64,000 bases of DNA from Virgisporangium aliadipatigenens (lineage in GTDB: Bacteria > Actinomycetota > Actinomycetes > Mycobacteriales > Micromonosporaceae), in assembly GCF_016863615.1 (NCBI RefSeq), contig NZ_BOPF01000019.1, forward strand, positions 124,001 to 188,000, in the 5' to 3' direction. A program made the position numbers and the translations under genes. This document shows positions 9,606 through 18,692 of this stretch, one piece after another. Positions within the stretch are counted from its first letter, which is position 1, and every line of letters starts with the position of its first letter. A model generated the notes under the pieces. That model was not told the DNA's origin, made no database searches, and worked only from the letters and a program-made list of their open reading frames with translations.

Positions 9606-9620
9606 GGGGCTAAGTGGAGT

Positions 9621-9648
9621 TCACCCTAAAATTTTTGTCAACCCTAAA
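9621..9648. promoter_or_regulatory. Direct repeats in the MFS/TetR divergent promoter region
   Basis: TCACCCTAAA (9621-9630) and TCAACCCTAAA (9638-9648) are near-identical direct repeats in the 67-bp gap. On the minus strand a TTGACA -35-like hexamer (9641-9636) lies between them and points at the transporter. They are candidate binding sites for the adjacent TetR protein. Confidence 0.5.
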
Positions 9649-9672
9649 CCTGGAGCTTGCTACTCTGATCAC

Positions 9673-10287
9673 GTGACTGAACCCGGACTCCGCGACCGCA
9701 AGAAGGCACGCACCCGCCGGCACATCGCGGACACCGCGGCGCGCCTGTTCGCCGAGCGCGGCTACGAACGGGTCACCGTCAGCGAGATCGCCCGCGCGGC
9801 CGAGGTCGCCGAGCAGACCCTCTACAACTACTTCCCCACCAAGGAGCAGCTGGTCACCGACCGCGAACAGCAGATCCAGGAGCAGCTGGGCGAGCTGATC
9901 CGCACCCGCCCGCGGGACACCAGCCCGGCCGCCGCCATCCGCGCCTTCGCCCTCGACACGGTCGCCGCGATCCGCGACACGCCCCCGGAGAACGCCCCCG
10001 GCACGCTCGGCTACCTGGCCGCCGTCAGCCCGGCGATCAACCGGCTGGTCCTGGAGCTGATCGAACGCCAGGCCGTCGCGCTCGCCGCCGCCATCCACGA
10101 GTCGAGCGAGGTCACCCCGCAGGTCGCGCGCATCCAGGGGATCGCGCTGGCGGGGGTGTTCCGGATCATCATCAGCGAGGCGGGGCGGCGGGCGCACGAG
10201 GGGCAGGGGCCGGCGGAGATCGCCGACACGCTGCACGCCGAGGTCGAGGCGGTGCTCACGGAACTGGACCGCTGGCTGAGCCGGTGA
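9673..10287 (+). CDS. TetR/AcrR family transcriptional regulator
   Basis: The protein has 204 residues from a GTG start at 9673, chosen because the TetR helix-turn-helix begins about 10 residues in. Residues about 12-58 are a classic TetR DNA-binding domain: RRHIADTAARLFAERGYERV and then VSEIARAAEVAEQTLYNYF. The C-terminal helical ligand domain is typical in length but not specific. Divergence from the MFS gene suggests it represses that pump and itself through the repeats between them. Confidence 0.92.
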   Translation: MTEPGLRDRKKARTRRHIADTAARLFAERGYERVTVSEIARAAEVAEQTLYNYFPTKEQLVTDREQQIQEQLGELIRTRPRDTSPAAAIRAFALDTVAAIRDTPPENAPGTLGYLAAVSPAINRLVLELIERQAVALAAAIHESSEVTPQVARIQGIALAGVFRIIISEAGRRAHEGQGPAEIADTLHAEVEAVLTELDRWLSR

Positions 10288-10294
10288 AGCGGAG

Positions 10295-11461
10295 CTAGTA
10301 GCGGAACAGCGCGACCTGCTCCTGCAGCCCTCGCCCCAGGTCCGCCAGCTCCGCGGCCCCGCGCCGCACGTCGCCCACCGCCGTCGCGGCCTCCTCAGCC
10401 GCCTGCGCCACGGTCGCGATGTCCCGGGCGATGTTCTCCGAACCGGTGGCCGCGTCCGCGACGCCGTCGTTGATGACCCGGGCGGTGGCGGCCTGCTCCT
10501 CGACCGCGGCGGCGATCAGCGCCTGGATCTCGTGGATCCGCCCGACCACGCCGGAGACCTCGCCGATGGAGTGCGCCGCGTGGTCCGCGACGTCGCGGAT
10601 GGTGGCCACCCGTGCGGTGACGTCGTCGGTGGCCCGGCCGGTCTGCTCCGCGAGCTGCTTCACCTCGTTCGCGACGACGGCGAAGCCCTGGCCGGCGGTG
10701 CCGGCGCGGGAGGCCTCGATGGTGGCGTTGAGCGCGAGCAGATTGGTCTGACCGGCGATGGCGGTGATGAGCGCGACGACGTCGCCGATCTCGCGGGACG
10801 ACGTGGTCACCTCGCCCATGCGCCGGCCGCCCTCCGCCGTCGAGCGCACGGCGTCCGTGGCGACCACGGCGGCCTCGGCGGCGTTGCGCGCGATGTCGGC
10901 GATCGAGTCGCCCAGTTCGTGGCTGCCGTCGGAGACGTGGGAGAGATTGGTGGAGACCGAACCGGCGGCACCCGTCACGCGCGCGGCCCGTTCGCTGACG
11001 CGTGCGGCGAGCGCGCTGACGGCGTCCGCCGCCCCCTCGAACGCCCGCGCCTCGGCCGCCATCCGGTCCGCGGCGTCGTTCACGGCCGCCATCGTGGTGC
11101 CGAGCCCGACGACCATGCTGTTGAGGGCGTCGCCCATCCGGGCCACCTCGTCGCCGCCGGGCACCGTCACGCGCACCGACAGGTCACCCGAGGCGGCCCG
11201 GTGCAGCGCCTCCGTCATGATTCGCAGGCGCCGCGAGAGCTGCAGGGTGTGCGCGATGACGATGAGACACGCCGGCACGCCGAGCGCGGGAACGACCATG
11301 ACGGGAAGCGCCTCCGCCAGCGACGGCGCGGCCACCCAGGTGCGCACGATGCCGATCGCCGGCAACGCGGTGATGAACCCGAGGAACGGAAGCAGGAGGC
11401 GTTTGATCGGCCAGGCGGCGAGCATGACGGCCTCCCCGTCGCGAATGAGGGTCGACGTCAT
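10295..11461 (-). CDS. Methyl-accepting chemotaxis-type protein with HAMP and MCP signalling domain
   Basis: The 388-residue protein has two hydrophobic segments near the N-terminus (about 18-40 and 48-72) with almost no extracellular loop, a HAMP domain (about 75-125, ending [10 protein letters not shown]) and a long MCP helical hairpin. The highly conserved hairpin tip is present ([18 protein letters not shown], then [16 protein letters not shown]). No chemotaxis genes lie nearby, so it may signal to a remote CheA or another partner. The lack of a sensory loop suggests sensing within the membrane or by HAMP. Confidence 0.9.
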   Translation of the reverse strand: MTSTLIRDGEAVMLAAWPIKRLLLPFLGFITALPAIGIVRTWVAAPSLAEALPVMVVPALGVPACLIVIAHTLQLSRRLRIMTEALHRAASGDLSVRVTVPGGDEVARMGDALNSMVVGLGTTMAAVNDAADRMAAEARAFEGAADAVSALAARVSERAARVTGAAGSVSTNLSHVSDGSHELGDSIADIARNAAEAAVVATDAVRSTAEGGRRMGEVTTSSREIGDVVALITAIAGQTNLLALNATIEASRAGTAGQGFAVVANEVKQLAEQTGRATDDVTARVATIRDVADHAAHSIGEVSGVVGRIHEIQALIAAAVEEQAATARVINDGVADAATGSENIARDIATVAQAAEEAATAVGDVRRGAAELADLGRGLQEQVALFRY

Positions 11462-11494
11462 ATCGGGCAGGCGCCACCCGACCTGAGCGAACCG

Positions 11495-11956
11495 CTACAG
11501 GACGACGATCCCGTCGTCGTCGCTCCACAGTTCGGCGCCCGGCGGGAAGACGCACCCGCCGAACACCACCGGCACGTCCCGCTCCCCCGCGCCGGTCTTG
11601 GCGCTCTTGCGCGGGTTCGAGCCGAGGGCCTTGATGCCGATGCCGAGCGTGCGCAGGATCGCGACGTCGCGCACGGCGCCGTTGATGACGACGCCGTGCC
11701 AGCCGTTGTCCCGGGCGATCGCGGCGATCACGTCGCCCATCAGCGCGCAGTGCAGCGACCCGCCGCCGTCGACGACCAGGACGTTCCCGTGCCCCGGTGC
11801 GGAGACGACCGACTTGAGCAGCGCGTTGTCCTCGCGGCAGCGGACCGTCACGATTTTTCCGTGGAACGTCGTCACGCCCCCGTACTGGCGCAGTTGCAGA
11901 TCGCAGGAGCCGAGCTTCTCGCCGTGCTCGTCGTACAGGTCGGCGGTGCCCGTCAC
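11495..11956 (-). CDS. RraA family protein (RNase-regulator-like / 4-hydroxy-4-methyl-2-oxoglutarate aldolase-like)
   Basis: This 153-residue protein starts at GTG 11956, overlapping the stop of the upstream small gene by 4 bp (GTGA), which implies translational coupling. The RraA fold marks are [17 protein letters not shown] and [10 protein letters not shown], the Arg-Asp pair that lines the active site in aldolase members. Proteins of this size are annotated either as RNase E inhibitors or as HMG/CHA aldolases; the sequence alone does not decide. Aldolase-type activity needing a divalent metal is the more likely reading in actinobacteria (inference). Confidence 0.85.
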   Translation of the reverse strand: MTGTADLYDEHGEKLGSCDLQLRQYGGVTTFHGKIVTVRCREDNALLKSVVSAPGHGNVLVVDGGGSLHCALMGDVIAAIARDNGWHGVVINGAVRDVAILRTLGIGIKALGSNPRKSAKTGAGERDVPVVFGGCVFPPGAELWSDDDGIVVL

Positions 11957-12156
11957 GGCTGAGCCCTGCGGCGCACGCCGGCCACCACCAGCCCGACACC
12001 GGCGAGCGCCACGATCGGCCCCACCACCGCCCAGAACGTCGTCCCGCTCATCGCGCTCCCGCCGAGAATGTTCAGACCTTGCAGGGTCCACACCGCGCCG
12101 GAGAGCACCAGCAGCGCACCGATGACGATCAGCATCCATCGCATGCCGTTCAGCAT
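11953..12156 (-). CDS. Small two-helix membrane protein
   Basis: This 67-residue protein has two transmembrane segments (about 8-27 and 38-60) and a basic C-terminus (GVRRRAQP). Its stop overlaps the RraA start by 4 bp, and it lies 9 bp beyond the MFS stop, so the three genes probably share a transcript. I recognise no family. The start could also be the Met at residue 5. Confidence 0.65.
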   Translation of the reverse strand: MLNGMRWMLIVIGALLVLSGAVWTLQGLNILGGSAMSGTTFWAVVGPIVALAGVGLVVAGVRRRAQP

Positions 12157-12165
12157 GCACCAGGT

Positions 12166-13398
12166 TCAGTGCTCGCGGGTGCGGCCGCGGGCCCACAGTC
12201 CGGCGGCCACGGTGCCGACGCACAGCGCCACCGCGCTCAGCGCCAGCGATTGCCGCAGCCCCACCGCCGCGCCGAGCAGCCCCACGGTGAACCCGCTGCC
12301 GAAGCGCAGCCCGCCCGCGGACATGCCGTACACGCCGAGCACCCGGCCCCGCTGGGACGGCTCGGCGCGCAGCTGCACGACGGTCTGCGAGATCGTCATC
12401 GAGGCCATGGCGGCCGTTCCGCCGACGAGCAGCAGTAGCACGGCGAGCCAGATGTTGCGGGTGAGCGCGAAGGCCACTGTGGACAGTCCATAGAGGACGG
12501 TGCTGACGATGGCCGCCCGCACCGTGGGCCGGATCCGGTCGAACACCTCCAGCAGCAGCCCGCCGACGACCCCACCGGCGCCGTTGGCCAGCAGCAGGAC
12601 CCCGTACGCCGCACCGGAGCCGTAGTCGCCGGCGAACTCCGGCATCGCCGACTGCATCGAGGCGCCCACGAAGAACGACCCCAGCCCGGCGAGCACGATC
12701 ATCGTCATGAGCACCCGGTCGCCGGCGACGTCGCGCAGCACCCGCAGCGCGCCGAGCACACCGAGGCGGGTGGGGTTGGGCCCGCCGTGGCGGGTGTGCC
12801 CGGTGAACCGCGTCCGGAACAGGAACAGCGTCAGCGGCAGGTAGAAGAGCACGTTGACGGCGATGCCGGCGGTGGGCCCGAGGCCGAGCAGCAGCGCCGA
12901 ACCGATCACCGGCCCGAAGAGCACCCCGATGCTGCGGAACGTCGCGTTGAGCCGCACCGCGCTCGGCAGGTCCTCGTTGCCGACGAAGTCGTGCAGCATC
13001 AGCTGCTCGCCCGGTCCCCAGAGGGCACCGGCGCAGCCGTGCAGGACGAGCAGCACGCACGCGTGCCAGATCTGCAGCGTGTCGGTGAGGAAGAGCACCG
13101 CCCACCCGACGGACGCCAGCATGAACAGCCCCTGCGCGGCCTGCACCACCCGCCGGCAGTCGTACCGGTCGGCGAGCGCGCCGAAGTGCACGGACAGGAA
13201 CAGGAACGGCAGCCAGTGGCTGATCACCTGGAACCCGGCGAGGAACGGCGAGTGGAACGTCTCCCACAGCACCCAGTAGGTGATCACGTGCTCGATGTTG
13301 TCGGCCATCATGGCGAGCCCGGCACCGATCATGTACGGCCGCGCGTCGCGGTTGCGCAGCGCGGCGAATTTCCTGGGCGCGGTGGTGCTCGTCTCCAT
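12166..13398 (-). CDS. MFS transporter (12 transmembrane helices)
   Basis: The 410-residue protein begins at the ATG at 13398 ([10 protein letters not shown]). A TTG six codons upstream is also in frame, but neither has a strong ribosome site. The loop motif [15 protein letters not shown] and about 12 hydrophobic helices identify a major facilitator of the enterobactin-exporter/DHA3-like type. It is divergent from a TetR gene with a 51-bp gap and is followed closely by the small membrane protein and RraA genes. Confidence 0.87.
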   Translation of the reverse strand: METSTTAPRKFAALRNRDARPYMIGAGLAMMADNIEHVITYWVLWETFHSPFLAGFQVISHWLPFLFLSVHFGALADRYDCRRVVQAAQGLFMLASVGWAVLFLTDTLQIWHACVLLVLHGCAGALWGPGEQLMLHDFVGNEDLPSAVRLNATFRSIGVLFGPVIGSALLLGLGPTAGIAVNVLFYLPLTLFLFRTRFTGHTRHGGPNPTRLGVLGALRVLRDVAGDRVLMTMIVLAGLGSFFVGASMQSAMPEFAGDYGSGAAYGVLLLANGAGGVVGGLLLEVFDRIRPTVRAAIVSTVLYGLSTVAFALTRNIWLAVLLLLVGGTAAMASMTISQTVVQLRAEPSQRGRVLGVYGMSAGGLRFGSGFTVGLLGAAVGLRQSLALSAVALCVGTVAAGLWARGRTREH

Positions 13399-13449
13399 GA
13401 TGAGAGAACCTACCAATTACGAGTCACCGTGTCTTGTTATTGTGAAGGC

Positions 13450-14004
13450 ATGCACACCCGCAACGGACCCGGCCGCCCGCGCAGCGAACGCTGCCGCCAG
13501 GACATCCTGGACGCCGTCGACGATCTCCTCGTGGAGGTCGGCTACGCGGCCATGACGATGAAGGGCATCGCCGAGCGGGCCGGCGTCGGCCGGCAGACCG
13601 TGTACCGCTGGTGGTCCACCAAGGCGGAGGTCCTGCTGGAGGCCTGCGTCGAGGACTTCGCCGAGGAACTGACCGTCGAGGCGCACCCCGACCCGGCACA
13701 GGACCTGCTCGGCTACCTGTGCGCGCTCACGACGTTCCTGATCGGGGATCCGCCCGGAATCGCCTACCGGGCCCTGCTCGGCGAGGCCCAGCACGACGCC
13801 GCCGTGCGCGAACTGCTCCGCGACGATCCCCTGACCAGCAGCGCCGCGGCCGTGCTGCGGCGCACGGGCAGTCCCGCGGACAGCCTCGCCGTGGCGCAGT
13901 TCGTGGGGCCGGTGCTGAGCCAGGTGCTGGTCGGGCCGGCTCCCCTGGATCCCGAGGCGCTGCGCCGGCACGTCGACCTGCTGCTCACCGCCTGGCGGGC
14001 ATGA
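13450..14004 (+). CDS. TetR/AcrR family transcriptional regulator
   Basis: The protein has 184 residues from the ATG at 13450, with GAAGG just upstream. Residues about 15-62 are the TetR helix-turn-helix (RQDILDAVDDLLVEVGYAAM, then MKGIAERAGVGRQTVYRWW). The remaining helices resemble the C-terminal domain seen with the xRWxxKxxLL type of TetR proteins. The head-to-head position next to the MFS gene suggests it is that pump's regulator. The gap carries only a weak, imperfect inverted repeat, so I do not mark an operator. Confidence 0.9.
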   Translation: MHTRNGPGRPRSERCRQDILDAVDDLLVEVGYAAMTMKGIAERAGVGRQTVYRWWSTKAEVLLEACVEDFAEELTVEAHPDPAQDLLGYLCALTTFLIGDPPGIAYRALLGEAQHDAAVRELLRDDPLTSSAAAVLRRTGSPADSLAVAQFVGPVLSQVLVGPAPLDPEALRRHVDLLLTAWRA

Positions 14005-14015
14005 CCGGACGTCGT

Positions 14016-14384
14016 TCAGCCGGCCGACACGTCCGCGGCGTCGACGTCGGCCGGCGCGTCGATGCCGAACATCGGCGCCAGCCCGGTGTACGAGAACAGC
14101 CGCGCCACCTGCCCCGAGACCCCGACGAGCGCCAGCGAGCCGCCCGCGGCGAGCAGCCGGCGGCGCAGCCCGACCAGCGCGCCGAGCCCCGTCGAGTCGC
14201 AGAACTCCAGCTCCGACAGGTCCAGCACCACCCGGCCGCCCGGCCGGTCGGCCCACCCCACGAGCACGTCCTGCAGCTCCGGCACGGTGTCCACGTCGAG
14301 ATCGCCACCGACGCGAACGGTCACCGTCGAGCCCTCCTCGGTGACCGTCAGCTCCAGGTACGGATCGTCCGGATCCTCACTCAC
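14016..14384 (-). CDS. STAS domain anti-sigma factor antagonist
   Basis: The 122-residue protein begins at GTG 14384, preceded by AAAGGTGG. It overlaps the B12-protein stop by 4 bp. The STAS fold is clear: GDLDVDTVPELQDVL, then LDLSELEFCDSTGLGALV, in which the Ser of DSTG is the residue phosphorylated in SpoIIAA/RsbV proteins. It probably binds an anti-sigma kinase when unphosphorylated. The SpoIIE-type phosphatase two genes upstream is the natural enzyme to dephosphorylate it. Confidence 0.92.
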   Translation of the reverse strand: MSEDPDDPYLELTVTEEGSTVTVRVGGDLDVDTVPELQDVLVGWADRPGGRVVLDLSELEFCDSTGLGALVGLRRRLLAAGGSLALVGVSGQVARLFSYTGLAPMFGIDAPADVDAADVSAG

Positions 14385-15433
14385 CGGTCCACCTTTCGTG
14401 CCGGTCCGGCCCCTTCCCGGGAACGGAGCGCGTCGCGGCCGGCGTCCATCATCGCCGCCGCCCGGGGGAAGTCGTACAGCAGGTCGCGGTAGACACCCAG
14501 CGACAGGTCGACCGTGTGCAGCGGCACCGACCGCCCGTCGAGCACGTCGGCGAGCCAGTGCAGGAACCCGGTGAACAGTTCGGGGTCGTCGACGTACACG
14601 GCCGCGGCGAGGAAGTCCACGATGTAGCCGAGGTCGTCGACCGTGTGCCGCAGCTGAACGTCCGAGTAGCCGGCCATCGCCGGGAAGCGTTCCGTCAGCG
14701 CGGCGACGGCGGCGTCGACCAGTTCCGCCCGGCGCTTGACGACCAGGCGGTACTCGTCGTCGGCGAGATGGCCGGGCGCCCCGCCGAACTCCGCCGGCCC
14801 GACCACGGCCGCCTCGACCTCGGTGACCGCGGCACGCGCGTCGGCGGCCCAGCGCGTGATGCCGAGCGCCCGCGCCCAGCGCCCCTGCGGCCCGAACCCG
14901 CGCCCGCCGACCACGACCGGCGTGCCCATCCGGCGGCAGGACTCGACGACCGCGTGCGCGACCGGCAGCCGCAGCGGGACGGCGCAGCTCAACGCCACCA
15001 CGTCCGGGTTGTGCTGATGCAGGTAGCCGGTCAGGTGCGCGGCCGGCACGCTCGCCCCGAGGAACGTCACCCGCCAGCCCGCCAGGCGCAGCACCTCCGC
15101 GACGATGCGCGCCGGCAGCGCGTGGAACTCCTGGTCGAGGCAGGAGACGACGACCGAGCCCCGGTCGGTGGCGTGCGGGGTGCGCGCGGCGACGGCCGCC
15201 ACGGCGCGGTCGCTGATGTGCGTGGCGGCGTGCTCCTGGGCGACGTTCCAGGCGTTGGACTGCCACAGCTCGCCGACCCGCCGCTGCGCGGTGGCGATCA
15301 CGTCCACGAGCACGTCGACGGGGTCGGCTCCGGCGTCGATCAGGCCGGTGACCAGGTCGACGGCGGCCCGTTCGTCGGCGGCGTGCAGGTGCCCGAGATA
15401 GGTCGCGACCCCGCGCGTGAGGGCGTCAGGCAT
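14381..15433 (-). CDS. B12-binding sensor protein with CarH-like W-x9-EH cap and C-terminal helical domain
   Basis: Residues about 1-85 form the helical cap domain, with Trp57-x9-Glu67-His68, the signature of adenosylcobalamin photoreceptors (CarH/LitR). Residues about 90-215 are the Rossmann-like B12-binding domain. E-F-H-A-L-P (102-107) matches the E-x-H-x-x-G lower-ligand motif except that Gly is Pro, so His104 could coordinate cobalt. The last 120 residues are helical and could be an RsbR-type non-haem globin (inference). No DNA-binding domain is present, unlike CarH. The start overlaps the phosphatase stop by 8 bp and the stop overlaps the STAS start, so all three are co-translated. It likely relays a light or cobalamin signal to the phosphatase/STAS switch. 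Confidence 0.85.
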   Translation of the reverse strand: MPDALTRGVATYLGHLHAADERAAVDLVTGLIDAGADPVDVLVDVIATAQRRVGELWQSNAWNVAQEHAATHISDRAVAAVAARTPHATDRGSVVVSCLDQEFHALPARIVAEVLRLAGWRVTFLGASVPAAHLTGYLHQHNPDVVALSCAVPLRLPVAHAVVESCRRMGTPVVVGGRGFGPQGRWARALGITRWAADARAAVTEVEAAVVGPAEFGGAPGHLADDEYRLVVKRRAELVDAAVAALTERFPAMAGYSDVQLRHTVDDLGYIVDFLAAAVYVDDPELFTGFLHWLADVLDGRSVPLHTVDLSLGVYRDLLYDFPRAAAMMDAGRDALRSREGAGPARKVDR

Positions 15434-17144
15434 CGGTGCCGCCGTCGGTGCTGCTGTCGGTAGTCACCGATTGGAGGTGACGTGCGGAGCGCGCCGCCGG
15501 GGCCTGCACCACGAAGACGGTCACGTCGTCGTGCGGGACGCCGCCGGCCCACGCCAGGGCGAGCATCTCCAGGCGTTCGGCGACGGCGGCCGCGGGCATG
15601 CCGGCGCAGCGGGCCAGCTCGATCGGCAGGTGCGCCGTGCCGAACATCTCCCCGCCCCGGCCGCGCGCCTCGGTCACCCCGTCGCTGACCACCACGACGG
15701 TCTCCCCCGGCCTCAGGTGAACGGTGTGCTCGACCGGCTCGGCACCGGCCGTGACACCCATCGCGAGGCCGGCGAGCGGAAGCTGTTCCACGGCGGCGTC
15801 GCGCCGCAGCACCAGCGGCGGCACGTGGCCACCACCGGCGAGCGTCACGTCCAGCCCGCCGCGGCCACGCGTCACCCGGCCCACGACACCGGTCACGAAC
15901 CGCACCGTGTCGGCGTTCTCGTTCGCCTCGACGATGACGTCGTTGAGCAGGTGCACGAGGCGGGCGGGCCGGCGTTCGACCCGCCACAGGCCGCTGAGCG
16001 TGTGGCGCACCAGCGCGTTGAGCCCGGCGGCGGGAACGCCCTTGCCGCAGACGTCGCCGACGGCGAAGAGCATGCCGCCGTTCGGTTCGGCCCAGGCCTG
16101 GTAGAAGTCGCCGCCGACGCGGGCGAGATCCTGTCCGTGGCGCAGCGCGGCGCCGAGTTCGACGCCCGGGACGTCCGGCAGCGGCGGCGGCGCGGCGTGC
16201 GCCCGGAACGCCTCGGCCATCCGGCCCTGTTCGGCGAAGGTGGCCGACGCGGCGAGCGCCAGCCCGCACCGCTGGACGAACCCGTCGACCGTCGGCCAGT
16301 CCTCGAGGTCGAACGCGCCCCGCCCGTCCGGGTACCGGGCGAGCACCAGCACGGCGGGCGCGACACCGCCGCTGTCCAGGGCGACGGCCACCGCGTCCAC
16401 GACGTCCTCGGCCCGCCGCCCCGCCGGAAGAAACCCGTCCAGCAGCGCCGGCGCGTCCGCGTCCCGAACGGGCACCGGCGCGGCCGCCCCGATCAGGTCC
16501 CGCAGCGCCGCCGGCAGCGCGGAAGCCCGCGACTCCCCGTGCTCGACCACCGCCCGCCCCTCGCCCGGCCGGGGGCATACCTCGGCGCGCCACCAGCGCA
16601 CCCGGCCGCGCCGCCCGCGCGTCACCAGCACGGCGAGATCCGCCAGGGCCGGCACGGCGAGCCCCACGGCCACGGCCGCGGTGCGGTCCGGATGCAGCAG
16701 CACCCCGAGCCGGGCCGCGCAGTCGGCGAGGAACCGGGCCCGGAGCCGTTCGGCGAGCACCGCGTCGATGCGGCGCACGTCGTCGCTGACGTCCCGCACG
16801 AACCAGGCGCTGCGCCCGCGCGGCAGCGGCACGCGCCGGGTGCGGATGACCCGGTCGCCGGTGCGGATCTCGCCGGGCCCGTGCGCGTCCTCGACCAGCC
16901 CCAGGTCGGCCGCGGGCGCCCCGACGCGCACGGCGCCGAGCACGTCCCGCGCCTCGGCGTTGACGCCGGCGACCGTGCCGCTGGCCTCGTCCACGACGAC
17001 GACGCCCTCGTCGAGGGCCTCCACGACATCGCCCCAGCCGTCCCGGTCACCGGCCGCGACGCTGCGCGGGGGAGGCGCCGGCGGGGCCGCGGCGGGCCGC
17101 GGGGCGTCCGGAGCGGCATTCGGATCGAGATCATCGACGACCAT
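15426..17144 (-). CDS. PP2C-type (SpoIIE/RsbU-like) serine phosphatase with PAS-like and GAF-like sensor domains
   Basis: The 572-residue protein starts at ATG 17144, with GGGGTGGC upstream; a longer in-frame start adds 21 unlikely residues. A disordered Pro/Ala N-terminus is followed by a PAS-like region (about 40-115, LDEGVVVVDEASGTVAGVNA) and a GAF-like region (about 135-310). The PP2C_SIG domain (about 335-545) carries RVGGDFYQAW, VGDVCGKGVPAAG, VSDGVTEA and PHDDVTVFVV, giving the metal-binding Asp residues. It would dephosphorylate the STAS protein encoded downstream. It is the first gene of the coupled three-gene operon. Confidence 0.92.
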   Translation of the reverse strand: MVVDDLDPNAAPDAPRPAAAPPAPPPRSVAAGDRDGWGDVVEALDEGVVVVDEASGTVAGVNAEARDVLGAVRVGAPAADLGLVEDAHGPGEIRTGDRVIRTRRVPLPRGRSAWFVRDVSDDVRRIDAVLAERLRARFLADCAARLGVLLHPDRTAAVAVGLAVPALADLAVLVTRGRRGRVRWWRAEVCPRPGEGRAVVEHGESRASALPAALRDLIGAAAPVPVRDADAPALLDGFLPAGRRAEDVVDAVAVALDSGGVAPAVLVLARYPDGRGAFDLEDWPTVDGFVQRCGLALAASATFAEQGRMAEAFRAHAAPPPLPDVPGVELGAALRHGQDLARVGGDFYQAWAEPNGGMLFAVGDVCGKGVPAAGLNALVRHTLSGLWRVERRPARLVHLLNDVIVEANENADTVRFVTGVVGRVTRGRGGLDVTLAGGGHVPPLVLRRDAAVEQLPLAGLAMGVTAGAEPVEHTVHLRPGETVVVVSDGVTEARGRGGEMFGTAHLPIELARCAGMPAAAVAERLEMLALAWAGGVPHDDVTVFVVQAPAARSARHLQSVTTDSSTDGGTDA

Positions 17145-17278
17145 GTGCCACCCCGTCCGGGCAGGCTGCGGCGGGACGCGCCGCGGCTCTCGGCACGCCC
17201 GGGGCACGTGCCCGGGACGTCGTCACAACGATCGAGCCTAAGCGGATCTTGCCGGGGCCGCCACTCGAAGGGCGCCGC

Positions 17279-18676
17279 TCACCCGTGCGTGCGCAGCTGC
17301 GACGCCCACTCGATCGCCTCGGCCAGCGGCGTGTGCCCGCCGAGGGCGGCGACGGCGAGCCCGCGCGGGACGGCGTTCGCGGCGCGCAGGTGCCGCCACT
17401 GCGCCGGGCTCAGCGTCAGGACCCGCAGGGCGCGCAGGTCGCCGATCCGGTCGAGGTCGGGCACGTCGACGGCGGACAGGTCGAGGTCGTCCAGCGCCGG
17501 CAGGCCGGCGAGCGGCGCCAGCGGGACGGCGGCCCGCACCCCCGACACGGCGAGGGTGCGCAGCGTGGGATGCCCGGCGAGGGCCGCCAGGTCGGCCTCG
17601 GCCGCGTCGAGCCTGAGTTCCTCGACCGCGAGGTCGTGCGGCAGTCGCCCATGCACCCGCGCCGCGCCGTCGACCGTCACCTCCCGCACTCGGGGGAACT
17701 CCCGCAGCGCGGCCAGGTCGAGCACGGCACCCGCCTCGGCGAAGAACTTCTTCGTGCCGCCGTAGGGATCCGATCGTTCGTCCTCGGGCGGCTTGCCGAT
17801 GCCGGCGCCGATCTCGAGGCGCGGGAACTCCGGCTGCGGGATCTTGTAGTCGTCGGCCTTCAGGGCGGCCACGACCTGGCGCATCAGCGCGGTGATCGAG
17901 TCCGCCACGTGGCCGGGCGGGCCGAAGTGGTCCCGCCCGTACTCGACCAGCCGTCCGGGCACCCCCTCGTCGCCGGGTGCGAGGTCGACGGCGCCGTAGT
18001 TCATCGCGGCGTCGTGGGTGAGCGTCAGCAGTCGGGTGCCGTCCAGGTCGAAGGCGCCGGGCGAATCGTCCGCGTGCCACTCCACGACCTGTTCGAGCGG
18101 CATCAGGTTCTGCGCGCCGAGCAGCCCCTCCTCCCGATCGTCGCCGATCAGGCGGTACAGGGCGCGCACGTCCTCCGGCAGCCGCAAACCGATCCGGGTC
18201 TCGGCGGCGAGGATCTCCTCCTCGGTGTGTCCCGGCGGGAACCCGGGATCGCCGCCCTTGATGCGCCGGTACTGGGCGGTGAACTCCTCGACCAAGGCGC
18301 GCACCGCGGCCAGCACGCCCGGGTCGGTCGGCCGGTCGGAGACGGTGAAGTCCGCGGGTACCTCGACGCCCGGCAGCCGGCGGGTGGCGCGGGACGGGTC
18401 GAGCACCACAACGGCCGGCGAGACCCACTCCAGCTCGAACGTGTGCGTCAGCACCGGCGCGCCGGCCGCGTCGAGGCGCAGTTCGACGATGAGGGTGCGC
18501 TCCTCCCCCGGCGGGCGCAGCCGGTCGGCCACGGCGCGCAGCGCGTCGATCGTGCGCCGGTCCGCGATCGGCCGCACGATCGACGCCCCGGGCTTGAACA
18601 CGGCCTGCAGCGCGGTGTGCCCGTGCGGTGCGAACAGCCGTGCGAGTTCGGCGCCGGCCCCCGTGAGATCACTCAT
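17279..18676 (-). CDS. SMI1/KNR4 (SUKH) family protein with leucine-rich C-terminal part
   Basis: The 465-residue protein starts at 18676 (MSDLTGAGAELARLF); the longer frame upstream has atypical composition. A central SMI1/KNR4 domain (about residues 160-300) is marked by EEEILAAETRIGLRLPEDVR, followed by LYRLIGDD and the Trp-rich WHADDSPGAF segment. Residues about 345-460 contain irregular leucine-rich-like strands (LRLDAAEADLAALAGHPTLR). SUKH proteins are often immunity proteins against contact-dependent toxins, but no toxin gene is adjacent, so a regulatory role is equally possible. It is 16 bp downstream of the MMPL gene and may share its transcript. Confidence 0.8.
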   Translation of the reverse strand: MSDLTGAGAELARLFAPHGHTALQAVFKPGASIVRPIADRRTIDALRAVADRLRPPGEERTLIVELRLDAAGAPVLTHTFELEWVSPAVVVLDPSRATRRLPGVEVPADFTVSDRPTDPGVLAAVRALVEEFTAQYRRIKGGDPGFPPGHTEEEILAAETRIGLRLPEDVRALYRLIGDDREEGLLGAQNLMPLEQVVEWHADDSPGAFDLDGTRLLTLTHDAAMNYGAVDLAPGDEGVPGRLVEYGRDHFGPPGHVADSITALMRQVVAALKADDYKIPQPEFPRLEIGAGIGKPPEDERSDPYGGTKKFFAEAGAVLDLAALREFPRVREVTVDGAARVHGRLPHDLAVEELRLDAAEADLAALAGHPTLRTLAVSGVRAAVPLAPLAGLPALDDLDLSAVDVPDLDRIGDLRALRVLTLSPAQWRHLRAANAVPRGLAVAALGGHTPLAEAIEWASQLRTHG

Positions 18677-18692
18677 GCGCCGTACCGTACGG

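Noticed and set aside
13399-13449. TetR operator in the second MFS/TetR gap
   Set aside because: The best inverted repeat (CAATTAC with GTTATTG) has a mismatch and a long spacer, too weak to annotate.
17279-18676. SUKH protein as part of a toxin-immunity cassette
   Set aside because: No polymorphic toxin or secretion-linked toxin gene is adjacent.
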